NCBI RefSeq assembly: GCF_900113015.1
Contig: NZ_FONV01000005.1
Span: 372,001-436,000 of the forward strand
Length of the DNA stretch: 64,000 bases
Origin: Actinoplanes philippinensis
GTDB lineage: Bacteria; Actinomycetota; Actinomycetes; Mycobacteriales; Micromonosporaceae
Direction of reading: 5' to 3'
Part shown: piece by piece, positions 27,399 through 35,993 of the stretch
How positions within the stretch are numbered: the first letter of the stretch is position 1
How the letters are laid out: each line of letters opens with the position of its first letter
The notes under the pieces: model-generated
Seen by the model: only the letters and a program-made list of their open reading frames with translations
The model's database searches: none
Told to the model about the DNA's origin: nothing
Translations under genes and position numbers: made by a program

Positions 27399-28445
27399 TT
27401 GGCACGCAAGACCAACGGGTCGCCGACGATGCGCGACGTCGCCGGACTCGCCGGGGTGTCGATCAAGACGGTGTCCAACATCCTCAACGGCTACCAGTAC
27501 GTTCGTCCGGAAACCCGCAAGCGGGTCGACGACGCGATCCGTGAGCTGGGCTACCACGTGAACGTCTCGGCGCGGAACCTGAGCCGCGGCCGGACCGGGG
27601 CGATCGCTCTGGTGGTGCCGTCGCTGCGCGTCGTCTACTTCGCCGAACTTGCCGACGCCGTCATGCGAGAGGCGTCCCAGCGAGGCCTGACCGTGTTCAT
27701 CGAGCAGACCAACGCCGAGCGCGACCGCGAGCTGCGAGTGCTGGACGGCAGCTACCGGTCACGTTTCGACGGCGTGCTGTACTCCCCGCTCGCGCTGAGC
27801 CAGCAGGATCTCCCGCTGTTCGACGTCGGCTTTCCCCTCGTGCTCCTGGGCGAGCGGGTGTTCGACGGCAACGTCGACCACGTCACGATGAGCAACGTCG
27901 AGGGAGCACGAGCGGCAACCGAGCACGTCCTGGGCCGAGGCGCGACCACGGTCGTACCCCTGGGAGTCAAGCACGACCCGTCGCCGAGCAGCGGAACGCT
28001 GCGGTTCCGAGGCTTCCGGGAGGCCCTCCGGTCACAAGGTTTGGACGTCGACCCCCGCGCGATCATCGGTGTGCCCGACTACTTCCACTCCACCGGCGCC
28101 ACGACGATCACCAGCATTCTCGACAGCGGCGTCAGGCCCGACGCGGTGGTGGCGTTCGCCGACACACTCGCGCTGGGGGCACTCGCCGCCTTACAGGACC
28201 GCGGCCTCCGGGTCCCCGAGGACGTCCAGCTGATCGGCTTCGACAACATCGACGAAACGAACTACTCCCGCCCGCCGCTGAGCACCATCGACCCGGGCCG
28301 CGACGTGATCGCACACCAGGCCGTCGCCCTGTTGGAAGAGCGGATCCAGCTCCAGATCGACGGCGTGCCGCGAGAGGAGCAGCCGGCGCCCCGGCGAATG
28401 GTCGTCGACTTTGAACTGATCCCGAGGCAGTCGACGCTGTCCTGA
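27399..28445 (+). CDS. LacI-family transcriptional repressor of the sugar/esterase locus
   Basis: A 348-residue regulator: N-terminal HTH (MRDVAGLAGVSIKTVSNILNG) and hinge helix (NVSARNLSRGRTGAIALVVP), then a periplasmic-binding-protein-like sugar domain containing QDLPLFDVGFPLVLLGE and GFDNIDETNYSRPPLSTI. TTG at 27399 is favoured, since AGGAGGGG lies four bases upstream; ATG at 27372 would add nine residues but has no ribosome site and falls in a dyad. It lies 112 bases behind the esterase gene. It probably binds the CGAAASTTTCG box at 24446 and releases it on oligosaccharide binding. Confidence 0.88.
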   Translation: MARKTNGSPTMRDVAGLAGVSIKTVSNILNGYQYVRPETRKRVDDAIRELGYHVNVSARNLSRGRTGAIALVVPSLRVVYFAELADAVMREASQRGLTVFIEQTNAERDRELRVLDGSYRSRFDGVLYSPLALSQQDLPLFDVGFPLVLLGERVFDGNVDHVTMSNVEGARAATEHVLGRGATTVVPLGVKHDPSPSSGTLRFRGFREALRSQGLDVDPRAIIGVPDYFHSTGATTITSILDSGVRPDAVVAFADTLALGALAALQDRGLRVPEDVQLIGFDNIDETNYSRPPLSTIDPGRDVIAHQAVALLEERIQLQIDGVPREEQPAPRRMVVDFELIPRQSTLS

Positions 28446-28575
28446 GGCCCGGAAGACGGAGAGCGGACACCAGCGGTATCGCCATCGGGTGAGCACCTTT
28501 GCGACCTGGCAGCGGTCAGACGGGGAGCAGAGCAACGAATCACATGACCGGAACAGTCATCCGGGAAGATTTCAG

Positions 28576-28896
28576 TTACAGGAATCGAGGTTGACTCTGG
28601 ATTCCCATGAGAGCCGCGATGCCCCGATTTAATGATTCCTTCAATACCTCTCGCTCTTCGCGCACCTGGTCGACCCCCTTGCCCGAGGTTATGTATGCGG
28701 CCTCAAAAGAGACCCATGCCTCGTACACCTCAAGAAGAACGCCAGAAGATACCGAAGCTATCTCGAACTTCTTTCGAAATCCCATAGGTGGCTCGCGACT
28801 CCCGATCCAAAGTTCGAGGCGGGCATATTCGGCCATGTACTGCGCAGCGAGTTCGACAACGTCGTTACCGATGATGTTACTGCCTATCATCTGCAC
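28576..28896 (-). CDS. Hypothetical protein, possible immunity protein (frameshift suspected)
   Basis: An open frame of 106 codons in lower-GC DNA: VQMIGSNIIGNDVVELAAQY, then an acidic, mostly helical body ending in GIAALMGIQSQPRFL. I recognise no family. Neither GTG 28896 nor ATG 28890 has a ribosome site. A small frame directly upstream (28877-28993) has one and overlaps by 20 bases in another phase, so the true gene may be one immunity protein of about 140 residues split by a +1 shift. It contains a TTA leucine codon. It lies downstream of the RHS toxin tip and its coupled immunity gene. Confidence 0.5.
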   Translation of the reverse strand: MQMIGSNIIGNDVVELAAQYMAEYARLELWIGSREPPMGFRKKFEIASVSSGVLLEVYEAWVSFEAAYITSGKGVDQVREEREVLKESLNRGIAALMGIQSQPRFL

Positions 28897-28993
28897 ACCG
28901 ATTGAGTTCGGGCGATGCCGTCGGAAGGCGCAGCCGTTCAGGAATCTCCCTATAACGTTGCAAATCTTTCAACCAATCCCACGCCCCTTCCAT
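28877..28993 (-). CDS. Small ORF with canonical ribosome site, possible 5' part of the next gene
   Basis: A 38-codon frame beginning MEGAWDWLKDLQRYREIP and ending NRCADDRQ. GGAGG lies five bases before the ATG (28999-29003), the best ribosome site in this stretch. It ends 20 bases inside the following open frame. Read through with a +1 shift it would give one continuous protein, so it is either the true N-terminus of that gene or a decayed remnant. Confidence 0.35.
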   Translation of the reverse strand: MEGAWDWLKDLQRYREIPERLRLPTASPELNRCADDRQ

Positions 28994-29087
28994 CACAACC
29001 TCCATCGCTTAAATCTTGTTTCCATAAGCCAGCTTACGCGCCACGTGGCGACGTTGAACGCCACGAAGTGGCCACTTGCGATCCAGG

Positions 29088-29369
29088 TTAATCAGCTTCA
29101 CCGCCAGACTCTGGCGGGGAACCGTCAACCATTCCAATGCTAAATGGAAGTGCCCGCAAAAAGTCGGCCGTATGCGAATCGCTGTCCCGCGCCATGCGTT
29201 CGATCAATTCGAGAAGTTCACCACGATCGTCCCTCGACAACTGAAGAATCTCGTACCCCATGTTCTCTAAACCGCGCACCGCAGTATCGGGATCGATTTC
29301 CTCAGGGCCACACTCCTCCATCAGCATCATGGCAGCTACAATCGCACGCACCAATGGCTCCGGATTCAT
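29088..29369 (-). CDS. Putative immunity protein coupled to the RHS toxin tip
   Basis: A 93-residue acidic, all-helical protein (NPEPLVRAIVAAMMLMEECG, GYEILQLSRDDRGELLELIE). Its ATG overlaps the RHS stop (ATGA), the usual arrangement for a toxin C-terminus and its cognate immunity gene, so it presumably neutralises the nuclease domain. I recognise no named immunity family. Composition is less GC-rich than the flanking chromosome, which fits lateral exchange of toxin/immunity tips. A further short open phase continues beyond its stop to about 29020 but has no start signals. Confidence 0.65.
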   Translation of the reverse strand: MNPEPLVRAIVAAMMLMEECGPEEIDPDTAVRGLENMGYEILQLSRDDRGELLELIERMARDSDSHTADFLRALPFSIGMVDGSPPESGGEAD

Positions 29370-31393
29370 CCCGCCTGCCTAACTACAATGGTCGATATCT
29401 TTGCATAGGACATAAACCTGATTGCTGCACTCATAGCCGCCTCATCAGGTAGTTCCCACACTGGCGTTAGGCCATGATACGCCGCAGTCGCAGCCTGCCG
29501 CCGAGCCTGGTCCACAGCTTTCTCAGTAAATCGCGGATTCAGCTTCCGGTCGATAATCTCATTCCCTTCGAGGCCATCGAATTTGGCGGTAACCGGTTTC
29601 CCGTCAGCACCGGGCATTTCCAACTGGGGAGCCTGCCCATAACGCGTTGCTGCATTAGATCGAGCGCCTGCGACACCTGATTGATAATCATAGGCACCCT
29701 GCGGCATTCCCCGCCGACCGAGACTTAGGTCGCCTCCCTCATCAACCCAGCTGACGTGATCTTCCGCTTTCGAACTGCCATTCCCGCAGTTGTGGACCAG
29801 GACCGGGGTTTCGCCAGCCAACACATAGTACGTGTGGAGGTCGTTGATGGTGAGGTTGCGGACGTCGGAGCGGTTTCCGGCGGCGCTGACTGCCCCGACC
29901 TGGACCCAGGTATCCGTGGAGGTACGTAGCCACATCCCGGGCAGTAGTTCGCTGGCGGGGACCCAAGCCTGCAGGTCCTCCACCCAGAAGGGATGCTCCG
30001 TGGTGGCAATGAGGCTGCCGAAGACATCCGATCCGGTAGCTGTCGCTGCGGAGAGCTTGGCACTGTCTTCGGCAGCAGGCTTGGGGGCGGTCGCCGACCG
30101 CTCCTCTTCCTGCACGACAGTCACCTTGACCACCGGTTTGACGACATTCGCGGCGATGGTGGCGACGATCTCGCGGGGGCCCTGCTCTCCGGTCTCGGGG
30201 TCAGCGGCCAGGACCTCCTCGCCGGTCTCCAGTTCGCCGATGGGTTTGGTGGTGCCGTCGGCCATGAGGACGGGGGTGTCGGGGGCGAAGCTGTTCTTGG
30301 TGGCGCAGGTTTCGGTGCGCTTGGTGTTGTCGGCGACCTTGGTCGGGGGTTCGGGGTCGGGTGCTTTGACTGGTGGGGCGGCTTTGGCGACGTCGACGGC
30401 GTCGTCGGCCTTTTCCGCGATGGCTTCGGCGGCGTTGATGGCTTTCTTGGCGTTGCGGCCCATCTTGGCTGCGGCGATGGCATTGCCGGCGACGGGGATG
30501 GCTGCGGCCGCGCAGAGGGCGGCTTCGCCCCAGTTGCCTTCGGCGGCGTAGACGGCGGCGTTGGTCAGGTCGGCGGCTTCGCCGATAACGGGGACCATGC
30601 CGGCGACGTCGAGGGCGGTGTGCACGATCTCCGACCAGCCCCAGAGGCCGTCGGGATCGGTGAAGGTCAGCGGGCTGTTGTAGGCGTAGCTGTAGGGCTG
30701 CAGTTGCAGCGGTTGCATGACGTCGATGACCGGGTCGACGGACAGGAACCGGCCGATCGCGGGGTCGTATTCGCGGGCGCCGAGGTGGATCAGGCCGGTG
30801 CTGTCGTCGATGGTGCCGCCGACGAAACCACGCTGGCCGGGCCACAGTTGCGGCTTCTGGCCGCGGTCCTCGCCGTACGGGGTGAGTTTGCGCCGCTGAA
30901 CCGTCATGTCGCTGGACAGCCGGACGGCGGCGGTGGCGGTGTTGTGGTGGTCGGCCAGCATCACCGACAGCGTCTCGCCGGTGGCGGTGCGACTGCGGAT
31001 CACCGTGGGGGCGCCGGCCTGGGTGTAGTAGCGGTCTGCGGTCAGGGTGCCGTCGGTGGCAGCGGTGACCTCGGTTTCCGGCAGGTACAAGGTGGTGCCG
31101 GCCGTCGTGCGGCGTAGCAGGCGGTTGCCGTCGGCGTCGTACACGAAGGTGGTCTCGCCCTTGGTGGGGTCGACGATCTTCGCGACGCGGCCGTCCGGGT
31201 TCCACTCCAGGCTCTGGGTGGCGCCGCCCTCCTGCCGGGTCTTGGTGTTGCCGGTCTTGTCGTAGGTGTAGGTGTTCAGCCGCTGCCCGCCCGGGCCGGT
31301 CGAGGTCACCGTCGACAGCCGGTGGCCGGCAGGCTCGGGGCTCGCGCATTTCGACGATCTACGATGTCGGCAATCGATCTTCGGGGGAGACAT
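29366..31393 (-). CDS. 5'-truncated RHS protein with HINT and nuclease (Tox-REase-5-like) tip
   Basis: A 675-codon frame of a polymorphic toxin. From about residue 22 it has RHS/YD repeats (TYTYDKTGNTKTRQ, FVYDADGNRLLRR), the RHS core motif (LIHLGAREYDPAIGRFLSVDPV, SYAYNSPLTFTDPDG), then a pretoxin HINT domain from Cys in TCATKNSFAPDTPVLM to VLVHNC (Cys536), and a 139-residue tip with KFDG (Asp606), DRK (615-617) and QARRQ, a restriction-endonuclease-fold pattern. Full RHS proteins are much longer and start with a signal or export region. Here the first 20 residues are unrelated and overlap the start of the next gene, so the front was lost. It may be a silent cassette that can recombine with an intact RHS. 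Confidence 0.8.
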   Translation of the reverse strand: MSPPKIDCRHRRSSKCASPEPAGHRLSTVTSTGPGGQRLNTYTYDKTGNTKTRQEGGATQSLEWNPDGRVAKIVDPTKGETTFVYDADGNRLLRRTTAGTTLYLPETEVTAATDGTLTADRYYTQAGAPTVIRSRTATGETLSVMLADHHNTATAAVRLSSDMTVQRRKLTPYGEDRGQKPQLWPGQRGFVGGTIDDSTGLIHLGAREYDPAIGRFLSVDPVIDVMQPLQLQPYSYAYNSPLTFTDPDGLWGWSEIVHTALDVAGMVPVIGEAADLTNAAVYAAEGNWGEAALCAAAAIPVAGNAIAAAKMGRNAKKAINAAEAIAEKADDAVDVAKAAPPVKAPDPEPPTKVADNTKRTETCATKNSFAPDTPVLMADGTTKPIGELETGEEVLAADPETGEQGPREIVATIAANVVKPVVKVTVVQEEERSATAPKPAAEDSAKLSAATATGSDVFGSLIATTEHPFWVEDLQAWVPASELLPGMWLRTSTDTWVQVGAVSAAGNRSDVRNLTINDLHTYYVLAGETPVLVHNCGNGSSKAEDHVSWVDEGGDLSLGRRGMPQGAYDYQSGVAGARSNAATRYGQAPQLEMPGADGKPVTAKFDGLEGNEIIDRKLNPRFTEKAVDQARRQAATAAYHGLTPVWELPDEAAMSAAIRFMSYAKISTIVVRQAG

Positions 31394-32861
31394 GCGACGG
31401 ACATCACGAGGCGCCGTAGCTCTGCTGACGCTGGCGGCAGCGCTGACGGCTGGTCCAGCCGCGACACCGGCGTACGCCGTCGAATCGCCGGTTATCGACT
31501 TCGGTCTGAGTGCCGGTCAGTACGTCAACAAGACCGTGGTGATCACGCCCACGATCGCTGAGGACTCCGATGTCAGCCGTGTGGTGCTCTACGCCGACGA
31601 CAAGCAGGTCACCGCAGACAATGTGGCGCCGTGGTCGTTGTCCTGGAACACGCTCGGCAGTTTCGACGGTGACTGGCGCCTGCAGTTGGGTGTCATCGAC
31701 TCGGCGGGAGTCGAGACTCGTAGCGAGACCGTGACCGTCACGGTCATCAACCGCGGGGCCGTCGCCTACTTCCCGTGGCCGGACAGCCTGCAGCGCAGCA
31801 TCGGCAACACCTTTACCGGCGTCAAAGAGTTCGATCTCAGCGTGTCGCCGCACACCAAACTCGACGCGGTCACCCGCGTCGACCTGCTCCTGAACGACAG
31901 GGTGATCGATTCGGCGACCGCCGCGCCGTGGACCGTCACGTGGGACACCACCGGCCCCGACGGCCTGGTCACCCTGCGGACGAAGACCTACGACATCCTC
32001 GGCAACGTCGGCACCAGCAAGGTGTATGCCTACGTCGACCGCACCCCACCCTCGCTGGATGTCGGATACGACGAGGTCGACGGCTACGTCAACCGCAACG
32101 GCCGCATCTACATCGGCTCCGAGGACCCTTCCGCGGTCGACCGCGTCGAACTGTGGGTCAACGGCAAACTGATCAGCACCGACCGGTCGATCTGCTGCAA
32201 CGGCCTCGGCGCCATCGCCCTGCCCTTCGACCGCACCGCGGTCAACGGCCCGGCCACCATGACGGTCCGCTCCTACGACGAGATCGGCAACATGGCCGAG
32301 CACACCCGCACCGTCACCGTCGACAACGACGGTCCGGCCGTCACCTTCACGCCCGCCGCCAACGCCCTCGTCCGCGGCACCTTCACCACCGCTCTCACCA
32401 GCGCCAAGGACGCCACCGGCATCACCTACCTGAGCGGCTACATCAACGACCTCGTCTACACCCACCGCGCACCCTGGTCCGTGCGCATCGACACCCGTCA
32501 CGTCGCCGACGGACGCCGCACCCTGCGAATCGACGTCCAAGACAAGGCCGGCAACGTCACCACCGTCCAGCGACCCATCACCGTCGACAACACCGCGCCC
32601 GCGATCACGATCACCAAGGCCCCGAAGAACAAGGCCAAGGTCACCAAGACCTTCAAGATCACCAGCGCCGCGTCCGACCGGTACGGCATCGCCCGCGTGC
32701 AACTGCTCGTCAACGGCAAGGTCGTCGCCACCGACACCAAGGCCGCCTACGGCTTCACCGTGAACCCGAAGAAGTACGGCAAGAAGTTCACCGTCCAGCT
32801 CCGCGCCTACGACAAAGCCGGCAACGTCAAATACACCGGCAAGCGCACCTACCGCCGCTGA
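31392..32861 (+). CDS. Secreted multi-Ig-like domain protein, paralogue 1
   Basis: A 489-residue exported protein. The signal peptide ends at TPAYA (about residue 29). The mature part is a string of about five bacterial Ig-like domains, each with VxLxVNGKxVxxDxxAPWxxxWDT and a DxAGNxx turn. The C-terminal domain is basic (KNKAKVTKTFKITS to YTGKRTYRR). GGGGGAGA precedes the ATG at 31392. No catalytic domain is seen; adhesion or cell-wall association is likely. A paralogue follows at 33179, with a nearly identical last domain. A hairpin ends the gene. Confidence 0.8.
   Translation: MRRTSRGAVALLTLAAALTAGPAATPAYAVESPVIDFGLSAGQYVNKTVVITPTIAEDSDVSRVVLYADDKQVTADNVAPWSLSWNTLGSFDGDWRLQLGVIDSAGVETRSETVTVTVINRGAVAYFPWPDSLQRSIGNTFTGVKEFDLSVSPHTKLDAVTRVDLLLNDRVIDSATAAPWTVTWDTTGPDGLVTLRTKTYDILGNVGTSKVYAYVDRTPPSLDVGYDEVDGYVNRNGRIYIGSEDPSAVDRVELWVNGKLISTDRSICCNGLGAIALPFDRTAVNGPATMTVRSYDEIGNMAEHTRTVTVDNDGPAVTFTPAANALVRGTFTTALTSAKDATGITYLSGYINDLVYTHRAPWSVRIDTRHVADGRRTLRIDVQDKAGNVTTVQRPITVDNTAPAITITKAPKNKAKVTKTFKITSAASDRYGIARVQLLVNGKVVATDTKAAYGFTVNPKKYGKKFTVQLRAYDKAGNVKYTGKRTYRR
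32619..32861 (+). repeat. 3' duplicated segment, copy 1
   Basis: This 243-base coding segment and 34424-34666 are the same length and nearly identical, and the identity runs a few bases past the stop (TGACCAGAGCG). It encodes the basic C-terminal Ig-like domain of both secreted paralogues. Confidence 0.85.
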
Positions 32862-32874
32862 CCAGAGCGTTCAC

Positions 32875-32912
32875 GGGGTGGCCGGACCGGCTCGGGCCGG
32901 CTCGACCACCCC
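32875..32912 (+). terminator. Hairpin terminator after Ig-like paralogue 1
   Basis: GGGGTGG and CCACCCC form the outer stem, with further GC pairing inside; it begins 13 bases after the stop. A related hairpin follows paralogue 2. Confidence 0.6.
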
Positions 32913-33178
32913 ACACGCGCTTCTGGGAGGGCATCGCGTGATCCGGCCCTATGACCAACGGCCCGCGGCGGGCATCATGACCGTGCAATCGGCGTGCCCG
33001 GCGCCGTCCGGCAGGCCGATTGCCGGCCGCCCGCCGCGTCCCTCAGCGCCGCACCCGCCGGGGCACCGGTACCAACCCCGGCCTGATCAATGCATCGATC
33101 GCGCGAGGACGCTGGGATATCTCCGTTGATCTACTTTGGCTTATGCTTCGCGCGCACAGGTTCGTGAGAGGCGGGGGC

Positions 33179-34666
33179 ATGCGACCGGGCAACATCACGT
33201 CACGTAGAGGCAGCGCCGTTCTCGTAGCCATGCTCGCCGCCGCCGGGCTGCACGCTCCCGCGGCCCACGCCGCCACGGGCGAGGACACCGTCGCTCCGAC
33301 GATCACCGACATCGGCCTGGCCGCCGGCACCGCCGCCAACGGCACCGTCACCCTGCGGCCCGTCGTCTCCGACGATGTCGCCGTCACCCGCGTACACCTC
33401 CAGGTCAACGGATGGGTCGTGGCCACCTCCGAGACCGCACCGTTCACGCTGACCTGGGACACCCGGCCGCGCCGCAACGACGACGTCCACGTGACGCTCA
33501 CCGCCTATGACGCGGCGGGCAACGCCACCACCTCCGACGTCGCGATCGTCCACGTCGACAACGACGCGCCGTGGCTCGTCTTCCCCTGGATCATGACCGG
33601 AGCCTCCAGCCAGCGCCCGGCGATGAGCTTCACCGGCGTCACCCCGATCGACTTCGCCAAGCACGGCTTGGCCGCCGACACCGCCGGCATCGAGCTCAGC
33701 ATCGGCTCGACGGTCATCGGCACCGCCACCGCGGCCCCGTGGATCATCAACTGGGACACCAGCACCTACGACGGCCCGACCGCCCTCACCGTCCGCGGCT
33801 GGGACCACTTCGGCAACACGATGACCCTGCGCGGCACCGTCTGGGCCGACCACACCGGCCCCGCCATCACCCCCGAGTTCCACTGGTCGCCCAACTTCAT
33901 CAGGGCCGGCGGCCCGATCCCCGTGCAGGTGACCGACGGCGCCGGTGTCCGCAAGACCGAACTGCTGGTCAACGGCACCGTGGTCGCCACCGACACCACT
34001 CCCGGCCAGTACCGCACCTTCACCTGGCCCCGGGGCATCCCGAACGGCCCGGCCACCATGACCGTCCGCGCCGAAGACGGCATCGGCAACATCAGCGAAC
34101 ACACGCAGACCGTCACCGTCGACAACGACAAACCCGTCCTCACCCTCACCCCCGCCAACGGGGCACTGGTCCGCGGCAAGGCCCTGCCCGCCGCCATCAC
34201 CAGCTACCAGGACGCCACCGGCATCAGCCTGCTCGAAGCCGGCATCGACGACCACAACGCCTACACCAACCGAGCCCCCTGGCGCGTCACCCTCGACACC
34301 ACCCCTCGCTACGACGGCCGGCACACCCTGACCTTCCGCGTCGTCGACCGGGCCGGAAACCAGACCTACGTCAGCCGCACCGTCACCGTCGACAACACCG
34401 CGCCGGCGATCCGATACCGGCAGGCGCCGAAGAACAAGGCCAAGGTCAGCAAGACCTTCAAGGTCACCAGCGAGGCCACCGACCGGTACGGGATCGCCCG
34501 CGTCCAGCTGCTCGTCAACGGCAAGGTCGTCGCCACCGACACCAAAGCCGCGTACGCCTTCACCGTCAACCCGAAGAAGTACGGCAAGAAATACACCGTC
34601 CAACTCCGGGCCTACGACAAAGCCGGCAACGTCAAGTACACCGGCAAGCGCACCTACCGCCGCTGA
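33179..34666 (+). CDS. Secreted multi-Ig-like domain protein, paralogue 2
   Basis: A 495-residue exported protein, signal peptide ending at PAAHA (about residue 31), followed by Ig-like domains in the same order as paralogue 1 (FPWIMTGASSQRPAMSFTGV corresponds to FPWPDSLQRSIGNTFTGV). The last 80 residues are almost the same as in paralogue 1, while the rest has diverged. The ATG at 33179 follows GAGAGGCGGGGG. The 317-base gap before it holds a terminator and a short AT-richer, promoter-like stretch near 33115-33150. Function as a surface or matrix protein is inferred from domains only. Confidence 0.8.
   Translation: MRPGNITSRRGSAVLVAMLAAAGLHAPAAHAATGEDTVAPTITDIGLAAGTAANGTVTLRPVVSDDVAVTRVHLQVNGWVVATSETAPFTLTWDTRPRRNDDVHVTLTAYDAAGNATTSDVAIVHVDNDAPWLVFPWIMTGASSQRPAMSFTGVTPIDFAKHGLAADTAGIELSIGSTVIGTATAAPWIINWDTSTYDGPTALTVRGWDHFGNTMTLRGTVWADHTGPAITPEFHWSPNFIRAGGPIPVQVTDGAGVRKTELLVNGTVVATDTTPGQYRTFTWPRGIPNGPATMTVRAEDGIGNISEHTQTVTVDNDKPVLTLTPANGALVRGKALPAAITSYQDATGISLLEAGIDDHNAYTNRAPWRVTLDTTPRYDGRHTLTFRVVDRAGNQTYVSRTVTVDNTAPAIRYRQAPKNKAKVSKTFKVTSEATDRYGIARVQLLVNGKVVATDTKAAYAFTVNPKKYGKKYTVQLRAYDKAGNVKYTGKRTYRR
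34424..34666 (+). repeat. 3' duplicated segment, copy 2
   Basis: Partner of the segment at 32619-32861: same length, same reading frame, nearly the same codons and the same bases just past the stop. Conservation higher here than in the rest of the paralogues suggests gene conversion or recent duplication of this part. Confidence 0.85.
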
Positions 34667-34679
34667 CCAGAGCGCTCCT

Positions 34680-34705
34680 GGGTGGTCGGGCCAGCTCGAC
34701 CACCC
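34680..34705 (+). terminator. Hairpin terminator after Ig-like paralogue 2
   Basis: GGGTGGTCG and CGACCACCC form a perfect 9-bp stem 13 bases after the stop, mirroring the hairpin after paralogue 1. Confidence 0.7.
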
Positions 34706-35127
34706 GGCACGCACAGCGCCGGAGGGAATCCCGCGGTGCCGCCCCGGAAAGAACGGCCCGCGAGCGCATAACGGACATTCCGAGCGCCTTTGTCAGCCCA
34801 GGACGGACCACTCCCGTCAGCCAGCAGTGATCAGCCAGTACCAGCAGGACACGGCAATCCCCCACAGCCCAGGTCAGCCCCGGCGACACCGGTGACCGCC
34901 GCCGGACTTCGCACGGCGCCGTACGACGCTACTCGGCACTCACCTGACCACTTCGCAAAGCAGGTCGTGGTCACAGGAGCAACGACAGGAGTGGTCGCCG
35001 CCGCACGAGGACCTCGAGAATCCTTCAGCGCTGTTGAACGCTGCTCGACATTCCGCTCAGCTAGCTTCCTCCGAGGAGGTCATCTCGGGAGTCAAGGCAC
35101 TGCTCCCCATCTGCTCCCGCAAACATG
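34706..35127. other. Gene-free stretch before the tRNA gene
   Basis: About 420 bases with open frames on both strands but none with a ribosome site, a recognisable protein or normal codon use. I see no gene, RNA or mobile-element remnant in it. Confidence 0.5.
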
Positions 35128-35166
35128 ACAAAACGCCCGGCCTCGTGAATTACAAGACCGAGCGTT
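35128..35166 (-). terminator. Intrinsic terminator of the tRNA-Val gene
   Basis: On the minus strand AACGCTCGG pairs with CCGGGCGTT (one mismatch) and is followed by TTTTGTC, a classic stem and U-tract, 20 bases past the 3' end of the tRNA. Confidence 0.75.
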
Positions 35167-35185
35167 CTCGCAGCTAGACGCTATG

Positions 35186-35257
35186 TGGGCGATACTGGGA
35201 TCGAACCAGTGACCTCTCCGGTGTGAACGGAGCGCTCTCCCGCTGAGCTAATCGCCC
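35186..35257 (-). tRNA. tRNA-Val (anticodon CAC)
   Basis: The minus strand folds into a full cloverleaf of 72 nt: acceptor GGGCGAT with ATCGCCC and discriminator A, D-loop AGCTCAGCGGGAGAGC, anticodon stem CTCCG/CGGAG around the loop TTCACAC (anticodon CAC, codon GUG), and T-arm GGTTCGATCC. The CCA end is not encoded. An intrinsic terminator follows. Confidence 0.95.
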
Positions 35258-35309
35258 TCAACGAGATGGAACTCTACTAGACGCCACCACCGGTTTGCGA
35301 ACCAGGGGG

Positions 35310-35684
35310 TCATCGGGCGCGCAACCAGTCCAGACTGACCTGGACCAGGTCGATGTGCAGGCTCACCTTGACGCTGGCCCAGACGACCGCGCTGATGAAG
35401 AGCATGCCGACGATGCCGATCAGGGCGCGCAGCGGCAGGGACTGGCGGGCGATCCAGTGGGTCCAGCTCTGCACGTGACGCTTCGTGAAGGCGAGCACGC
35501 CGCGCGCCCAGTGGAATTCGACGGCGAGGATGGCGAGGCCGAGGATCACGATCGCCCAGCCGGGGCCGGGGAACGGGATCAACACGATGCCGATGGCGAC
35601 GACCAGGCCACCGACGATGCCGACGCCGACCTTGAGGGCCAGGCGGCCGGTGGAGTTGGACCGAATACGGTCAAGCACACGCAC
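35310..35684 (-). CDS. PGPGW-family (TIGR02611-like) membrane protein
   Basis: A 124-residue integral membrane protein. Two helices flank the diagnostic motif PFPGPGW (about residues 37-43), a linker HWARGVLAFTKRHVQSWTHW follows, and a last helix pair lies near the C-terminus (LIGIVGMLFISAVVWASV). Small PGPGW proteins are widespread in actinobacteria with no known role. It stands alone, between the tRNA and a 309-base gap. Confidence 0.85.
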   Translation of the reverse strand: MRVLDRIRSNSTGRLALKVGVGIVGGLVVAIGIVLIPFPGPGWAIVILGLAILAVEFHWARGVLAFTKRHVQSWTHWIARQSLPLRALIGIVGMLFISAVVWASVKVSLHIDLVQVSLDWLRAR

Positions 35685-35993
35685 GTCTGAGAACCCCGTC
35701 GTCCGGTTTTAGGTTCATTTCATCCCCCAGTGTCCGGGAGCCCCGTCACTACCCGGGAGGAATGGACGTTACCGGAGTAAGTCAACTGCTGGACCACCGA
35801 CGCCGGGCGGAACCGAGTACATGGGCAGAACAGGACAAGATATCGCTTTACGTCCTGCGCGGAAGGGTTTTCGGAACCGCCTTCCCACTACTGGGTGAGA
35901 TCAGCGTATGGCGGAGCGTAACTACAAGGATCACCTGAGTATGGGAACCGCGGGGTTCACCAGCCTCGCAGCGGTGCCGGGGGGAGTTCGTCC
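35685..35993. other. Divergent gap before ssgB
   Basis: A 309-base region between the PGPGW gene and ssgB. It has no credible gene and should hold the promoters of both; GGGGGGAG near 35980 is the ribosome site of ssgB. I could not pick out a convincing sigma-factor site. Confidence 0.45.

Noticed and set aside
29144..29452. Plus-strand frame across the RHS/immunity junction
   Set aside because: It is antisense to two coupled genes with clear ATGA overlap and has no supporting signals.
34790..35128. 112-codon plus-strand frame before the tRNA
   Set aside because: Composition is not protein-like (Ser/Pro/Arg mix without structure) and no start signal is present.
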